Below are positions 18,552 to 28,500 of a stretch of DNA of 64,000 bases, in pieces. Position 1 is the stretch's first letter; each line of letters begins with the position of its first letter. The stretch spans positions 2,617,001-2,681,000 of the forward strand of contig NZ_CP036186.1 of assembly GCF_015291885.1 (NCBI RefSeq). The letters run 5' to 3'. The notes beneath the pieces are model-generated. The model ran no database searches, had not been told where the DNA came from, and worked only from the letters and a program-made list of their open reading frames with translations. This stretch comes from Stutzerimonas stutzeri (GTDB lineage: Bacteria; Pseudomonadota; Gammaproteobacteria; Pseudomonadales; Pseudomonadaceae). Position numbers and translations under genes: made by a program.

Positions 18552-18560
18552 ATCCTAGCA
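18552..18560 (-). promoter_or_regulatory. Candidate extended -10 promoter for dnaQ inside the island
   Basis: On the minus strand TGCTAGGAT is an extended -10 element. It would start a transcript near 18545, about 20 bases before the TTG and just upstream of the GGAGGG at 18534-18539. The -35 is weak. It is proposed because dnaQ is cut off from the rnhA promoter by the island. Confidence 0.35.
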
Positions 18561-18644
18561 TGGAATGTGAAATCAGACATATCGATGCTCGGAAGCGTGT
18601 CAACAGGGCGTGTGTTTCTTCAAAAGTGCGCCAGACTGTAAACC

Positions 18645-19859
18645 ATGAAATACACCATTAAGACATTCAAAGCGCGAAGCGGTGAGCGTTTTTCCCAGCT
18701 TTACGAAGCGCTGGGTCCTGGCCTCCCGTTATTCTATCCGACCGCATTCATTGCGCGCTCGGTTCGCCCTGCTGCTGCTCACAATACTCAGAAAGTATAT
18801 TTGGCAGCAATTAAGCGCATTTGTGAGTGGGAAGCCCTCTTAAATATCGATTTAGCGCACAGTTTTGGCAGCGCTATATTTCTGACCTCTGCGCAAGTTG
18901 ATGACCTAGCAAACAGCCTCCGCGCACGAAAGTCAGGCGCAAAAAACGACGTCATCGGAGCTGCAAAATACAACACTTATGTGGCCTATGCTGCCGACTA
19001 TCTCAGATGGTTAGCCTATGAGGTTTCAGAAGAGCCCCTCACGGTCGAAACCAGAACTTCGATCGAGGCGCAGAACACTTCACTTATGAGCAAAAAAAGG
19101 AGAAGGGCTGGATCTAAGCATGCACGTGAACAGCGTATCGTTACGTCGCATCTTCACCCCGAAGCCAATATAAAGCTTCTTGAGTTGTTCGATATGCCAT
19201 TAATGGACCTAAAAGAAATCCATAATTTTGGCCCTCGATTCCGCAACATTGTAATGATCCGTATTCTTTATGAAACAGGCATGCGAGTCGGCGAATTGTT
19301 AAGCCTAAAACTCAAAAGCTTTATCGAAGCCGGAGGAGACGGAAGCGCATACTTGCTGATCGAAAGAAACCACCACGATGAGTTAGATACGAGACTTCAC
19401 CAACCGGTTGCGAAGACACAGAGCAGGAAGCTACCTATATCTAAACGACTAGAAGAGCAATTGTCTGAGTATCTGGAAAACTGGCGAGCCATTGTCCCTG
19501 GAGTCGGCTTTTCGGATGAAGACTTTATATTCATTGTCCACCGCAGCGGCATAACTCAGGGTTATCCACTCCCTAAGAGCTCTTTTGAAGCCGGGCTTGC
19601 AAACCTCAAGATTAAATACCCTCCTCTGCTAGACATACATCCACATCTATTACGCCACGACTGGAACTACAGGTTTTCTATACAAGCGGATCGTGCCGGG
19701 ATGGCTGCATTAGATGAGCGCACCCTAAGAGAACAGCTTATGGGTTGGACGCCAGATTCGCTAATGTCCAAGATTTATAACTTCCGATATATTGAAGAAA
19801 AGTCGCTTGAAGTCGGCTTATTAATCGCATCGGATTCGATTAGGAGGCCAAATGACTGA
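18645..19859 (+). CDS. Tyrosine recombinase 1 of the island
   Basis: This 404-aa site-specific recombinase has an N-terminal core-binding region and a C-terminal catalytic domain. Visible catalytic features are the first arginine in ETGMRVGELLSLK (~210), the HxxR box in HPHLLRHDW (~335) and the tyrosine in MSKIYNFRYIEE (~378). The usual second histidine (GH) is replaced by W in MGWTPDS, which is tolerated in the family. It starts 120 bases inside the left end. Its stop overlaps the start of recombinase 2, so the three recombinase genes form one operon. Codon use and AT content differ visibly from dnaQ. Confidence 0.88.
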   Translation: MKYTIKTFKARSGERFSQLYEALGPGLPLFYPTAFIARSVRPAAAHNTQKVYLAAIKRICEWEALLNIDLAHSFGSAIFLTSAQVDDLANSLRARKSGAKNDVIGAAKYNTYVAYAADYLRWLAYEVSEEPLTVETRTSIEAQNTSLMSKKRRRAGSKHAREQRIVTSHLHPEANIKLLELFDMPLMDLKEIHNFGPRFRNIVMIRILYETGMRVGELLSLKLKSFIEAGGDGSAYLLIERNHHDELDTRLHQPVAKTQSRKLPISKRLEEQLSEYLENWRAIVPGVGFSDEDFIFIVHRSGITQGYPLPKSSFEAGLANLKIKYPPLLDIHPHLLRHDWNYRFSIQADRAGMAALDERTLREQLMGWTPDSLMSKIYNFRYIEEKSLEVGLLIASDSIRRPND

Positions 19860-21534
19860 ACGAGCAGCTCTTGCGATCACAAACCATGCATCTGAAATTG
19901 ATCTCAATCGAACTAATCGACCTAGCCATCTAGAAAGATTTTTTTATTGGGACACCGATTTCTTAGTTCATACTGGCGTGCGAACTTTCGCTATGAACAA
20001 GGGCTTATCACAGTTAAGCCCTCTGCTTAAGAAATCATTGAAAAAACACCTTATTATGTTCACCCAACAAGGAAATTATGCGCCTAGCACGTATGCAACC
20101 ATAATTGGCTCTTTAAACTCAGCACTGAGGGCAACTCCTCCCTCAGCTTTCAACACACGCTGGTTTATTCGCGCGCTAGCGACCCCCGGATTTCTGAACT
20201 ATAAGGCGGGAATAGCTCAATTTTTCTCGTACTGGAAAGAGCGCGACAGTGCAGCAATTGAGCAAGAAGCCCTACGCTTCTTAAGCGACGCTGCTAGTCG
20301 CGGCGCCAGGCCTTCTAATGTCCTTTCAGATGACCCTGAGAAAAGCTATCTAACCGATGAAGAATATGATGGCCTACTTAGCGCAACTTGGGATAACTAT
20401 GAAATGGGCGCTAGCGGAACCCAAATAACACTGATCAAGCTTCTTTCTATGCAGTATGCGCGAAGGCCCTCACAGCTTGCCCAACTCAAAATAAAAGATA
20501 TTTGCATAGGCAGCGGCACAACTACCCAAGGCATCACTGGAAGACTAGTCAATTTCCCAAGCGCTAAAGACAGAACCACCGAAACCGGCTTTCGAGATGG
20601 CAGAAATGAAATTCATCCGCTACCGGATCACTTATGGGAGCTGTGCCAACTTCAGATAAATGAAGTAAAGGCACTGTACAAATACGCTTTTGATTTCAAG
20701 CTGAGAGATGAACACCTAAAGGAGTTACCTCTTTTTTGCAGCGAAGGCCGAATTAATGAAGCAATTGATATAATTCAGAACACTTTCCACCTCGACCTTA
20801 AAGCAAATCTAGCAAGTTCGCATTTTCATTTAAGAAAGCTCTCAATCACGAACATACTTTGCTGGCGGCAGAACACCCCTAGCTGCCAGCTTGGCGCCGA
20901 CAAGTCCCATAGGTCACTACGCCCTCGCCCGCCAATCAGCCCCCGCACCGGAAAAACAATGCTGATTACTGCAACACGTATGCGCCATACCAGGGCTCGC
21001 CAGCTCGCCAGACGAGGGGTGCCCAAGCACGTTCTTTCTCATTGGCTTGGCCATACCTCAGATAAGTCGCTAAAAGCCTATTACAGTGATCCAGCTGAAC
21101 AGGCGAGGCAGTTGAATGACGCAATGGCACCAGTCCTAACTCCGCTGGCGATGGCTTTTACCGGCGCCCTGATTGATTGCGAGAACGATGCGACGAGGGC
21201 TACCGATCCTTCTAGTAAGTTAGAACTGGCGAGCAAGGGCGAACTTCTTACAGTTGGGCGCTGCGGAAAGCATAGCTTTTGCTCGACGGCATCCGTACCC
21301 ATTCCATGCTACCGCTGCAAGCATTTTGAGCCCCTGGTTAATGGGCCGCATGAAGAAGTGCTAAATGCTTTAACCCAGCGACAAGGAGCTGAAATAGAAG
21401 CGCTGAAGTATGGAGGCCAAAGGAATTTGTTAATTCCTATCGACCTATCTGCTGAAATCCGCGCCGTTGAGCTATGTATATACCATTGCAACGCAAGAAA
21501 GATAGAATTGAAGGTTGCAAATGAACAAGATTAG
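19852..21534 (+). CDS. Tyrosine recombinase 2 of the island
   Basis: This 560-aa recombinase overlaps recombinase 1 by 8 bases. Its catalytic set is R in YARRPSQLAQL (~200), HxxR in MRHTRARQLA (~380), and H/Y in LGHTSDKSLKAYY (~402-412). Unlike a plain integrase it has ~150 residues after the catalytic tyrosine, with a cysteine group (HSFCST...IPCYRCKHFEP) that could bind zinc. Such C-terminal cysteine groups are typical of recombinases that work in sets. It overlaps the start of recombinase 3. Confidence 0.85.
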   Translation: MTERAALAITNHASEIDLNRTNRPSHLERFFYWDTDFLVHTGVRTFAMNKGLSQLSPLLKKSLKKHLIMFTQQGNYAPSTYATIIGSLNSALRATPPSAFNTRWFIRALATPGFLNYKAGIAQFFSYWKERDSAAIEQEALRFLSDAASRGARPSNVLSDDPEKSYLTDEEYDGLLSATWDNYEMGASGTQITLIKLLSMQYARRPSQLAQLKIKDICIGSGTTTQGITGRLVNFPSAKDRTTETGFRDGRNEIHPLPDHLWELCQLQINEVKALYKYAFDFKLRDEHLKELPLFCSEGRINEAIDIIQNTFHLDLKANLASSHFHLRKLSITNILCWRQNTPSCQLGADKSHRSLRPRPPISPRTGKTMLITATRMRHTRARQLARRGVPKHVLSHWLGHTSDKSLKAYYSDPAEQARQLNDAMAPVLTPLAMAFTGALIDCENDATRATDPSSKLELASKGELLTVGRCGKHSFCSTASVPIPCYRCKHFEPLVNGPHEEVLNALTQRQGAEIEALKYGGQRNLLIPIDLSAEIRAVELCIYHCNARKIELKVANEQD

Positions 21535-22204
21535 CATCAGCGGGATCTCGCCGGCCGAATCCGCTCACAGTAACCTCAATAGCTTCATCAGCTTTGCAAA
21601 GAATGACCTCACGCTTTGGGCGGATATCCCAGGTTTTACCTGGCGAGATAGTACTTGGAAAACTACACACAAAAATATTCGCCTCATCAAACTAATGGTA
21701 AGAATTGCTCCCCGCACGCCTCCGACGCCTGAGCAATTGCTGCATGAAAGCTTCATTGACGTGGCCAAAGCCCTATTACGTTATCGACATACTCTGAAGC
21801 CCCACAAATCGATACGTACAGAAGTTGCCGCCTTACGCGCAATTGAGTTCGCACTGTGCAGAGACGCACCGGCCTTAGACATCACCAAGTTTCGACAGCG
21901 GCACTGGGAGATAGCCGTAAAAGCGCTAGAACCTCTGGTACGGCGGCAAGACATTTGCCGTGTAATGCTAGATATTCTAAAAACATTACACGAGTTATTT
22001 ATTCTCAGTGTAGACCCATACTTTTGGAAGCATCCATATGTAGGGCAGCGTAGTTATGACATGCTTAGCGGCGTTAGAGCTCCAGCCGAGGTCAAGGCAC
22101 GAAAGCTACCTAACCAGGATGCTCTCCTAGCTATAGCTGAGGTATTCGGCCGGAGCGGTAGCGAACAAGATGAAGATATTAACCCGGCAATCAAATACAC
22201 CAAA

Positions 22205-23044
22205 TCATGCTGCGTAGGCGATACGTGGATGCCGGAAATAAGAACGGATTCTTTGAGGGCGTAATTGCAATCGTCTCATGACCGAGCGAACACGCCTTTC
22301 CAGTTCGTCCTGATTACGCGCCGGCAAGCCCGTGCGAACCTGATGTTTCAAATCACAATTCAAATACTCGTCAGGGTTCAACTCCGGGGCGTAGGCCGGC
22401 AAGAAGAACAGTTCGATTTGCTCTTTGCGGTCGCCAACCCAGGCGCTCACCTTTTTGCTGTGGTGTACGCGCAGGTTGTCGAGAATCAGGAACACCTTGC
22501 GGCCCTGAGCATCGCGAATCAGGCGACTCAGGAAGCGAATCAGCACTGGGGCTGTCAGCGTTTCCCGATACAGCATGAAGCGCAGTTTGCCCCGATTGGT
22601 CACGGTGGAAATCATGTTGGTGGAAAAACGACTGCCGCTGACCAGGCGCACCGGCGTTTCGCCAATAGGGGCGTAGCTGCGGCCAGCATGGCTGTCACTG
22701 CGCATACCGGTTTCGTCGCCCCACTGAATCTCACCATTCTCAGCCCTGGCCCGCTGTGCGATGCGTGGATATTCATTATCCAGCCAGTGCTGAACCACTT
22801 CAGGTTTCTGCTGATAAGCCCGATGCAGTGGGCGCTGCGGGGTGTAGCCCCAACGCTTGAGGTATTCACCAACCGTTCGAACCGGCATGAGAAAACCACA
22901 GCGCTGGCGGATCAGTTCTCGCACCGCATCACGCGTCCAGAGCGCAAAGCCGAGTTTGAGTTGGTCGGGCATCTTATCGGTCATCAAGGTGCGAATCAGC
23001 ACTTCCTGGCTGGAGCTCAAACTGCGGCGATCACCCTGGCGCAC
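22205..23044 (-). CDS. IS630 transposase, DDE catalytic frame
   Basis: This frame contains the IS630/Tc1-type DDE domain: IQWGDETGMRSD (first Asp), FLILDNLRVHHSK (second Asp) and YAPELNPDEYLN (Glu). It is probably made as a fusion with the upstream frame by -1 frameshifting, giving about 345 residues. The ORF ends 26 bases inside the left tip of the element. The catalytic residues are intact, so the copy may be active. Confidence 0.88.
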   Translation of the reverse strand: MRQGDRRSLSSSQEVLIRTLMTDKMPDQLKLGFALWTRDAVRELIRQRCGFLMPVRTVGEYLKRWGYTPQRPLHRAYQQKPEVVQHWLDNEYPRIAQRARAENGEIQWGDETGMRSDSHAGRSYAPIGETPVRLVSGSRFSTNMISTVTNRGKLRFMLYRETLTAPVLIRFLSRLIRDAQGRKVFLILDNLRVHHSKKVSAWVGDRKEQIELFFLPAYAPELNPDEYLNCDLKHQVRTGLPARNQDELERRVRSVMRRLQLRPQRIRSYFRHPRIAYAA

Positions 23045-23244
23045 ACCACGCTGGCCGCCGGCAATGGCAGCCTTTTCGCCTTTATATGTTCTGCGACCTG
23101 CGCCCAGTGAGCAATAGTGCGGGGGTGAACACCAACCGCTTCGCCAATAGCCTTGTAGGTGTAACCCTGCTCACGCATGCGTAGGGCCGTGGAGCGCTTT
23201 TCACGTTGTTCTTGGGGGCTGAGTTTACGGGCATCTATTTTCAT
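23017..23244 (-). CDS. IS630 transposase, N-terminal frame (helix-turn-helix)
   Basis: This 75-aa frame holds the helix-turn-helix half of the transposase (ALRMREQGYTYKAIGEAVGV, HPRTIAHWAQ). It continues in the -1 frame into the catalytic part. The sequence GCGAAAAGG (plus strand 23071-23079 complement) offers an A-AAA-G slip site exactly where the frames must be joined to give KAAIAGGQRGVRQGDRR. Confidence 0.8.
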   Translation of the reverse strand: MKIDARKLSPQEQREKRSTALRMREQGYTYKAIGEAVGVHPRTIAHWAQVAEHIKAKRLPLPAASVVCARVIAAV

Positions 23245-24684
23245 GGAGACAGATTATCTAATATGCCCTATTTATTTGCCAGGTTAATACCGACACAATG
23301 GTGACATGTATCACAGGCATTTTGCTGAGCTGTCCGATGCGAATCGGCGAGACACTGAGATTACGTACCGATTGTTTGCGCAATGATGCGGATAAGGACG
23401 GAAACTTCCAGTGGCACTTAGCGTACTGGGTCCCGAAAACTCGACAATTCACCAAAAAGCCTATCCCTGCGATAATTTCGGACATCTCATATGAAGCTAT
23501 AAAACGACTTGAATCGATAACAGAAGAAAGCCGGGCGTTAGCTCGCTATCTGGAAACTAACCCATCACGGTTCTACCGTCACGCCAATTGCCCTAACGTC
23601 CCAGACGATGCTGAGTTAACCCGCAAGCAGGTGGCGCTAGCTCTCGGCATGAACGGGATCAAAAGTTGCGAACAATTTTTCAAGCGAACTACCGGTCGAC
23701 TCATACAAACCGGCCATACATTAAACTCTTTATGGCAGCTTGTGTTAGCGGAGCATCGCGCGCTGAATCCACACTTTCCATACCAAGAGCCAGTTGAAGG
23801 GACGACTGAGCCTCCGTTGAAGATGTCGGAATCTCTAATGTGTTTTCGCCGTCATCAGCTAAGCACGAGAAAACAAACAAGTCCGATCTTGCTGAAACCG
23901 TTCGATACATCTGCATATGGGCTCCGCCTTAAGACCTGCAACGAAAGAATTAAGGGGGCAAACTTTTTTGCTAGGCACGGTTATGAAGGCGTCCAACTTA
24001 GATCCCATAGCATCCGCCATCTACTCAACAGATTCGCGCGCAGCAGCGGTATCTCAATAGAACTCTTATCCGAATGGAGTAGCCGTGCTAGTACTAATCA
24101 AACCTTCACGTACTTATGCGATGACCCGTCCACATACGCAGCCAAAGGTGCCGTACTGCTCGGAACAAATCAACAGCAAGAATCGCAGCAGCCCATTACG
24201 AGCGAAGAAGCCGACCTATATAGTCAGGGGCCCTTCCATCGAAGCCGGTATGGTATCTGTCGGCGCAGCTGGCGTTCAGGCCCTTGTAATAAGTTTGCGG
24301 AATGCCTTAATTGCTCCGAGTTACTTATGTGTAAAGGGGACAAACTAGCCGCCGCGATCATACGAACAGATCGCGAAAATCTCGTTAGGACACTAAGCGC
24401 TGCACAACAAGCAATAACCAATGGTGAGAGGGCTGCATCGCGCTGGGTAGAGAAAGCGACTCCTCAAATCGCTAGGTTAGATCAGCTGCTCGCAATTTTT
24501 AACAACCACTCAATTCCCAATGACAGCCCAATCGAATTGACTGGGATTGACTTTAGCCATGAACACCAGATTGTCGCAGAAAAAGCGGAGGCAACTGGCG
24601 CTAGATTGCTAAGTAGATCGGATCTTGGCCTAACGTACGGAGACGAGTTGCTAGCCTGTCTTGATCTACTTGGGAGTTCAGACG

Positions 24685-25125
24685 ATGCCTAAAACAATTA
24701 GCGAGCTACAGGAGAGGAAGATTGCAAACATGATTCGAAACTGGGACGAGAGTCACGCATTGAATTGGGAAAATATTTGCGTCGGAGCGCAAGGCATACT
24801 TGGTTGGGTGAAACCACCGACACGGCAAGCTTTGGACAAGAAGATCGTTATCAAGATTTCTTATCAGAATAAAAAAGAACGTCTTAGAGCTCAGCGACGA
24901 AATCTCGGCAGCATATCTAAGCCTCGGAGTACTTTGGACGCGCTAAAGAAAATCATTAGACTCCAAGAGGAAAATGACGCGTTGAAGTCGGAGCTAACCA
25001 AAATGGCGGAGCTAGCGAACCTCCTCATTTACAACGCCTCAATTGCTGGCCTTACGCGAGAAAGACTGTTGTCGCCTCTTCCAAGCCTTCAAGAGCCCGC
25101 GAGCAAACCCAAACGGATTACCTGA
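24685..25125 (+). CDS. Small coiled-coil protein of the recombinase operon
   Basis: This 146-aa basic protein begins 5 bases before the stop of recombinase 3, with GGGAG upstream of the ATG. The first ~90 residues contain WDESHALNWENICVGA and a Lys/Arg-rich stretch. A coiled coil follows (KKIIRLQEENDALKSELTKM, ~97-116). Similar short accessory proteins with a C-terminal coiled coil are encoded after multi-recombinase sets (TnpC of Tn554, the third protein of trio islands). I infer a DNA-binding or assembly factor for the recombinases. It contains no catalytic motif. Confidence 0.78.
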   Translation: MPKTISELQERKIANMIRNWDESHALNWENICVGAQGILGWVKPPTRQALDKKIVIKISYQNKKERLRAQRRNLGSISKPRSTLDALKKIIRLQEENDALKSELTKMAELANLLIYNASIAGLTRERLLSPLPSLQEPASKPKRIT

Positions 25126-25343
25126 CTGTTAAAGACAGATCAGGACAAGCATTCCACCTGCTTGAATGAGTCAATTAGGCTGTAGCGTAGACCTGATTAT
25201 GGGTAGAGATCATGTCCGGTGGCACCTAGAAAGCAGCTCCTCTGCACATACCTCTCATTAGCAGGACAGATGATTTTTCAACTGAGGGTTTCAAGTCCGC
25301 CCCTTCGGCCATAACATCACGTCACGTTACAGACCTGAGCCAG
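25126..25343. other. Gap between the mobility module and the first defence cluster
   Basis: No gene or clear terminator is seen. GC content changes here from the AT-richer recombinase genes to the defence operon. The promoter of the defence operon should lie here; no convincing -35/-10 pair stands out. Confidence 0.4.
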
Positions 25344-25529
25344 ATGCCCATGCCGATGAAAACTAGCAATCGCGTTGTGATCGAGGTTGATCCTGCTCAA
25401 AAGCAGAAGATCTACGCCGCACTCAAGGCGCGTGGGCTGACCATGCGCGAGTGGTTTCTGCAGCAGGTGAGCCAGGAGCTATCCATTCCGCAGCCCACCA
25501 ACCCCTCCAGTCAGTCGAGCAACGATTAA
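25344..25529 (+). CDS. Ribbon-helix-helix protein heading the DUF499 operon
   Basis: This 61-aa protein has a beta-strand (NRVVIEVDP) followed by two helices (QKQKIYAALKARGL, TMREWFLQQVSQEL), the pattern of ribbon-helix-helix DNA-binding proteins. Three in-frame ATGs (25344, 25350, 25356) are possible starts; none has a good ribosome-binding site. It ends 23 bases before the DUF499 start, so it is probably the first gene of the defence operon. It could be its autoregulator. An antitoxin is the alternative, but no toxin lies beside it. Confidence 0.65.
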   Translation: MPMPMKTSNRVVIEVDPAQKQKIYAALKARGLTMREWFLQQVSQELSIPQPTNPSSQSSND

Positions 25530-25552
25530 ATAATTCTCAGGGAGTCGAGCAG

Positions 25553-28500
25553 ATGCTCAAGACAGTCAAGCAGGCATGCACATTCAACCCAATCATTCGC
25601 GACTACCGGATGAGCGAAGGGATCGAGAACCTTTCTGCCCTTATCTCTGATGAGGGCGATGGTCGTGAGTTCTTTGCACGAAACTACATCACCTCGGGCA
25701 TGGAACAGCTGTTTCGCGAGGGGATGCTACGGCTGGATGGTAAATCAGATCAGGCAGTTTTCGAGCTGACCCAGGCAATGGGTGGCGGTAAAACTCACAT
25801 GATGATCGCTCTCGGCCTGCTGGCCAAACACCCGCATCTGCGCAGTGAAGTGCTGTCGCCCGATCTTGCTAAGCGGATCGAAATCGGTGAGGTGCGAGTA
25901 GCTGCATTCAATGGTCGGAACACTCCAGAAAATTATATCTGGGGTGAGATCGCTACTCAGCTGGATGAGGAAGAGGCAATCAAGCCCTACTGGGTCAATG
26001 GCCCTCGCGCGGTCGATCAGGCTGGCTGGAAGAAAATCATCGGGGACAAGCCGACGCTGATCATGCTTGATGAGCTGCCGCCTTACCTAGAAATCGCAAG
26101 CACCACAGTCATCGGTAGCGGTACGCTGGCTACTGTAAGCACCTACACGCTCAGCTGCCTGATGAGCGCCGCCTTGGAGCTACCACGTTGCTGCATTGTG
26201 ATTGCCAACCTATCTGGCAGCTATGTAGCTCAGACCAAGGCAATTGCCGAAGCAATCTCTAACCTCCAGCAAGAAGCCAGTCGCCAAGCCAGCACCATCA
26301 CCCCCGTCCAACTGGCGGGCAACGAGATCTACGAGATCTTGAAGAAGCGACTGATTCTGGAGCTGCCCGATGACTCGGTCATCAACGATGTCGCCGAGGA
26401 ATATGCCCAGCGCATCAAGGCAGCAGCTGATGGTGGCTACATTGTCGCGACCAGTCTGGAACAGGTCGCCCAGCAGATCAGGGAAACCTACCCCTTCCAC
26501 CCCTCCTTTAAGCATCTGGTTGCCTTGTTTAAGGAGAACGAGGGCTTCCGGCAGACACGAGGCCTGATGCAGTTTGCTGCGCGTCTACTCAAGAGCGTCG
26601 ATGAACGCGAAACCGATGATGTTTTCCTGGCTGGGGCACAGCACCTGCGCCTGAATGACGATGCCGTGCGCGAAGAGGTCGGCCGCATCGCCAACTCGCT
26701 TCGCCCGGCCATGGCCCACGATATTGCCGACGAAGGGCAATCCATCGCAGAGGAAATCGATGCCAACCTGGGCAGCGATGCCGCCCAGCAGGTCGGTGCC
26801 CTGCTGCTAGCATCCTCATTCTCTCGGGCAGTAGGTGGTCGAATCGGCCTGACCGAGGCAGAGATCATTGAGTTCTTGGCCGCACCTAACCGTAAGTCCG
26901 ATGAGTTCAAAACCGCTCTGGAGAAACTGCGTGAGCAGGCGTGGTATCTGCATCGCGAAGAAGAGCGTTTCTTCATTAAAGAAACAGAAAACCTCTCTCG
27001 CCAGATTGAGCGAAATGCTCGCGACATCCCTCAGCCGAAGATTGATCAGGCGCTGATCAACAAGCTTACGGCAGTATTGCAGCCGGTTAGCAAGGCTGCC
27101 TACCAGGATGTCCAGGTGCTGCCGCGACTGGACGATCTAAAGCTAAGCGGACCTCGTGTCCTGATCGTAGTGCGCCCGGACGGCAAGCTACCGCCGAGCG
27201 AGCTGGTCAATTTCTTCGAGTACCAGCAAGAGAAGAACAATTTCATGGTGCTGTCCGGTCAGGACAGCTACCTCGCCGATACCGTCGAACATCGTCTGCG
27301 CGACCTGTATGCAATTGAGTCCATCTGCAAGCGTTTGAAGGACGGTGACAGCCTCTTCGAAGAGGCACGTGATCGCATGGAAGATGCCCAGCAGCGCTTT
27401 AACAAAGCCCTTTCTGGCACTTACAACCGGATCTACTTCCCAGCCATCGACGAGATGACCGGCAATGCCCAACTCATGCAAGCCACAATTGATAATGGCC
27501 TGAACATGGGACAAGGCACCAACTCTGCCGAGCACCAGATTGAGCAGCTCCTGGCCAGCCCTCGTGCCAATTACAAATTGATCCTCAATCTACTGGATGA
27601 ACCGGGTACCTATTGGGCGATGGCTGAAGAGGATCTTTGGCCGGCGAATGACCGCAGAACGCCATGGAAAGACGTGCTGATGCGTGCCAAGAACAATCCA
27701 ATCTGGGCTTGGATGCCTGGCACCGGTGGCATGGAGACCCTCAAGACAGAAGCCCTGAAGCAAGGTCGCTGGCGACAAGGGACTGACGGCTACATCGAGA
27801 AAGGGCCGTTCCCGGCAGAAAAAACTGCAGTGAACGTGACAGTGCACGCAGCAAATGAAGTGACAGGCGAAACCACTTTGGCCCTGATCCCCCGCAATGC
27901 CGGTCAGAGCCCAGTGGTTCATTACGCGCGAACTGCCAAGGTCAGCACAAACGATCCGAAGGTCGAAGACCTGGATGCCTTTACTACCGACGCGGCAACC
28001 CTGTACTTCCTGGCCGTGGACAGCGAAGGTAAACATGAGACAGGCGAGCCGCAGCGCTGGGTGGCGGAGCTTCGTGTGCGTCATCAGGTCCAGGCGATCG
28101 CCGACAAGCGCATGGTTACTCTCTCCTGCATCCCTGCGGGCGATATGCGTTACACCCTGGATGGCTCTAACCCTAAGGATGGAGAGCTTTATGGCGACCC
28201 ATTCGAGGTTAGTACGCAGGCTGCCCGCCTCATGGTTTATGCCTGCTCGGGTGAGGCTACTCGAACTATCGACTTCCCGATCCCAGCTGCCAACGACAAA
28301 CAGGTTCAGATCGACGATGCCAAGCCGGCAAAGTTGGCTGAGAACAAGAAGGTGTCGCTCGACAGTACCGAAAAGGTGTTCGGCGTACTCAATAGTTTCA
28401 AAAGCTCGCCGGCCACCTTCAAGGGGGTTCGTATCCAGATTGGTGAAGGTGAGAACACCGTTAGCATCAACTTTGTCGAGCGCGAGGTTACGGCTTCCGT

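Larger units (their letters stand above)
22179..23287 (-). mobile_element. IS630-family insertion sequence
   Basis: Tips are TTAACCCGGCAATCAAATA (left) and TTAACCTGGCAAATAAATA (right, reverse complement). TA dinucleotides flank it at 22177-22178 and 23288-23289, as expected for this family. Length 1109 bp. It lies in recombinase 3 on the opposite strand. Excision to a single TA restores that reading frame exactly. Confidence 0.9.
21521..24692 (+). pseudogene. Tyrosine recombinase 3, interrupted by IS630
   Basis: The gene is in two parts, 21521-22178 and 23290-24692. Joining them across the IS630 insertion with one copy of TA restores an open frame of 686 aa with the sense junction ...EQDE-DTDTMVTCIT. 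The restored protein has R in CPMRIGETLRLR, HxxR in SHSIRHLLNR and Y in TNQTFTYL, and a cysteine-rich tail (YGICRRSW...PCNKFAECLNC...MCKGD). The ATG at 21521 has GAAGG upstream and lies within the end of recombinase 2. With this gene broken the island may be unable to move on its own. Confidence 0.88.

Noticed and set aside
25285..25312. tRNA 3'-end-like sequence (GGTTTCAAGTCCGCCCCTTC then GGCCA)
   Set aside because: It looks like a T-loop and CCA end, but no matching 5' acceptor stem, D-arm or anticodon arm was found upstream.
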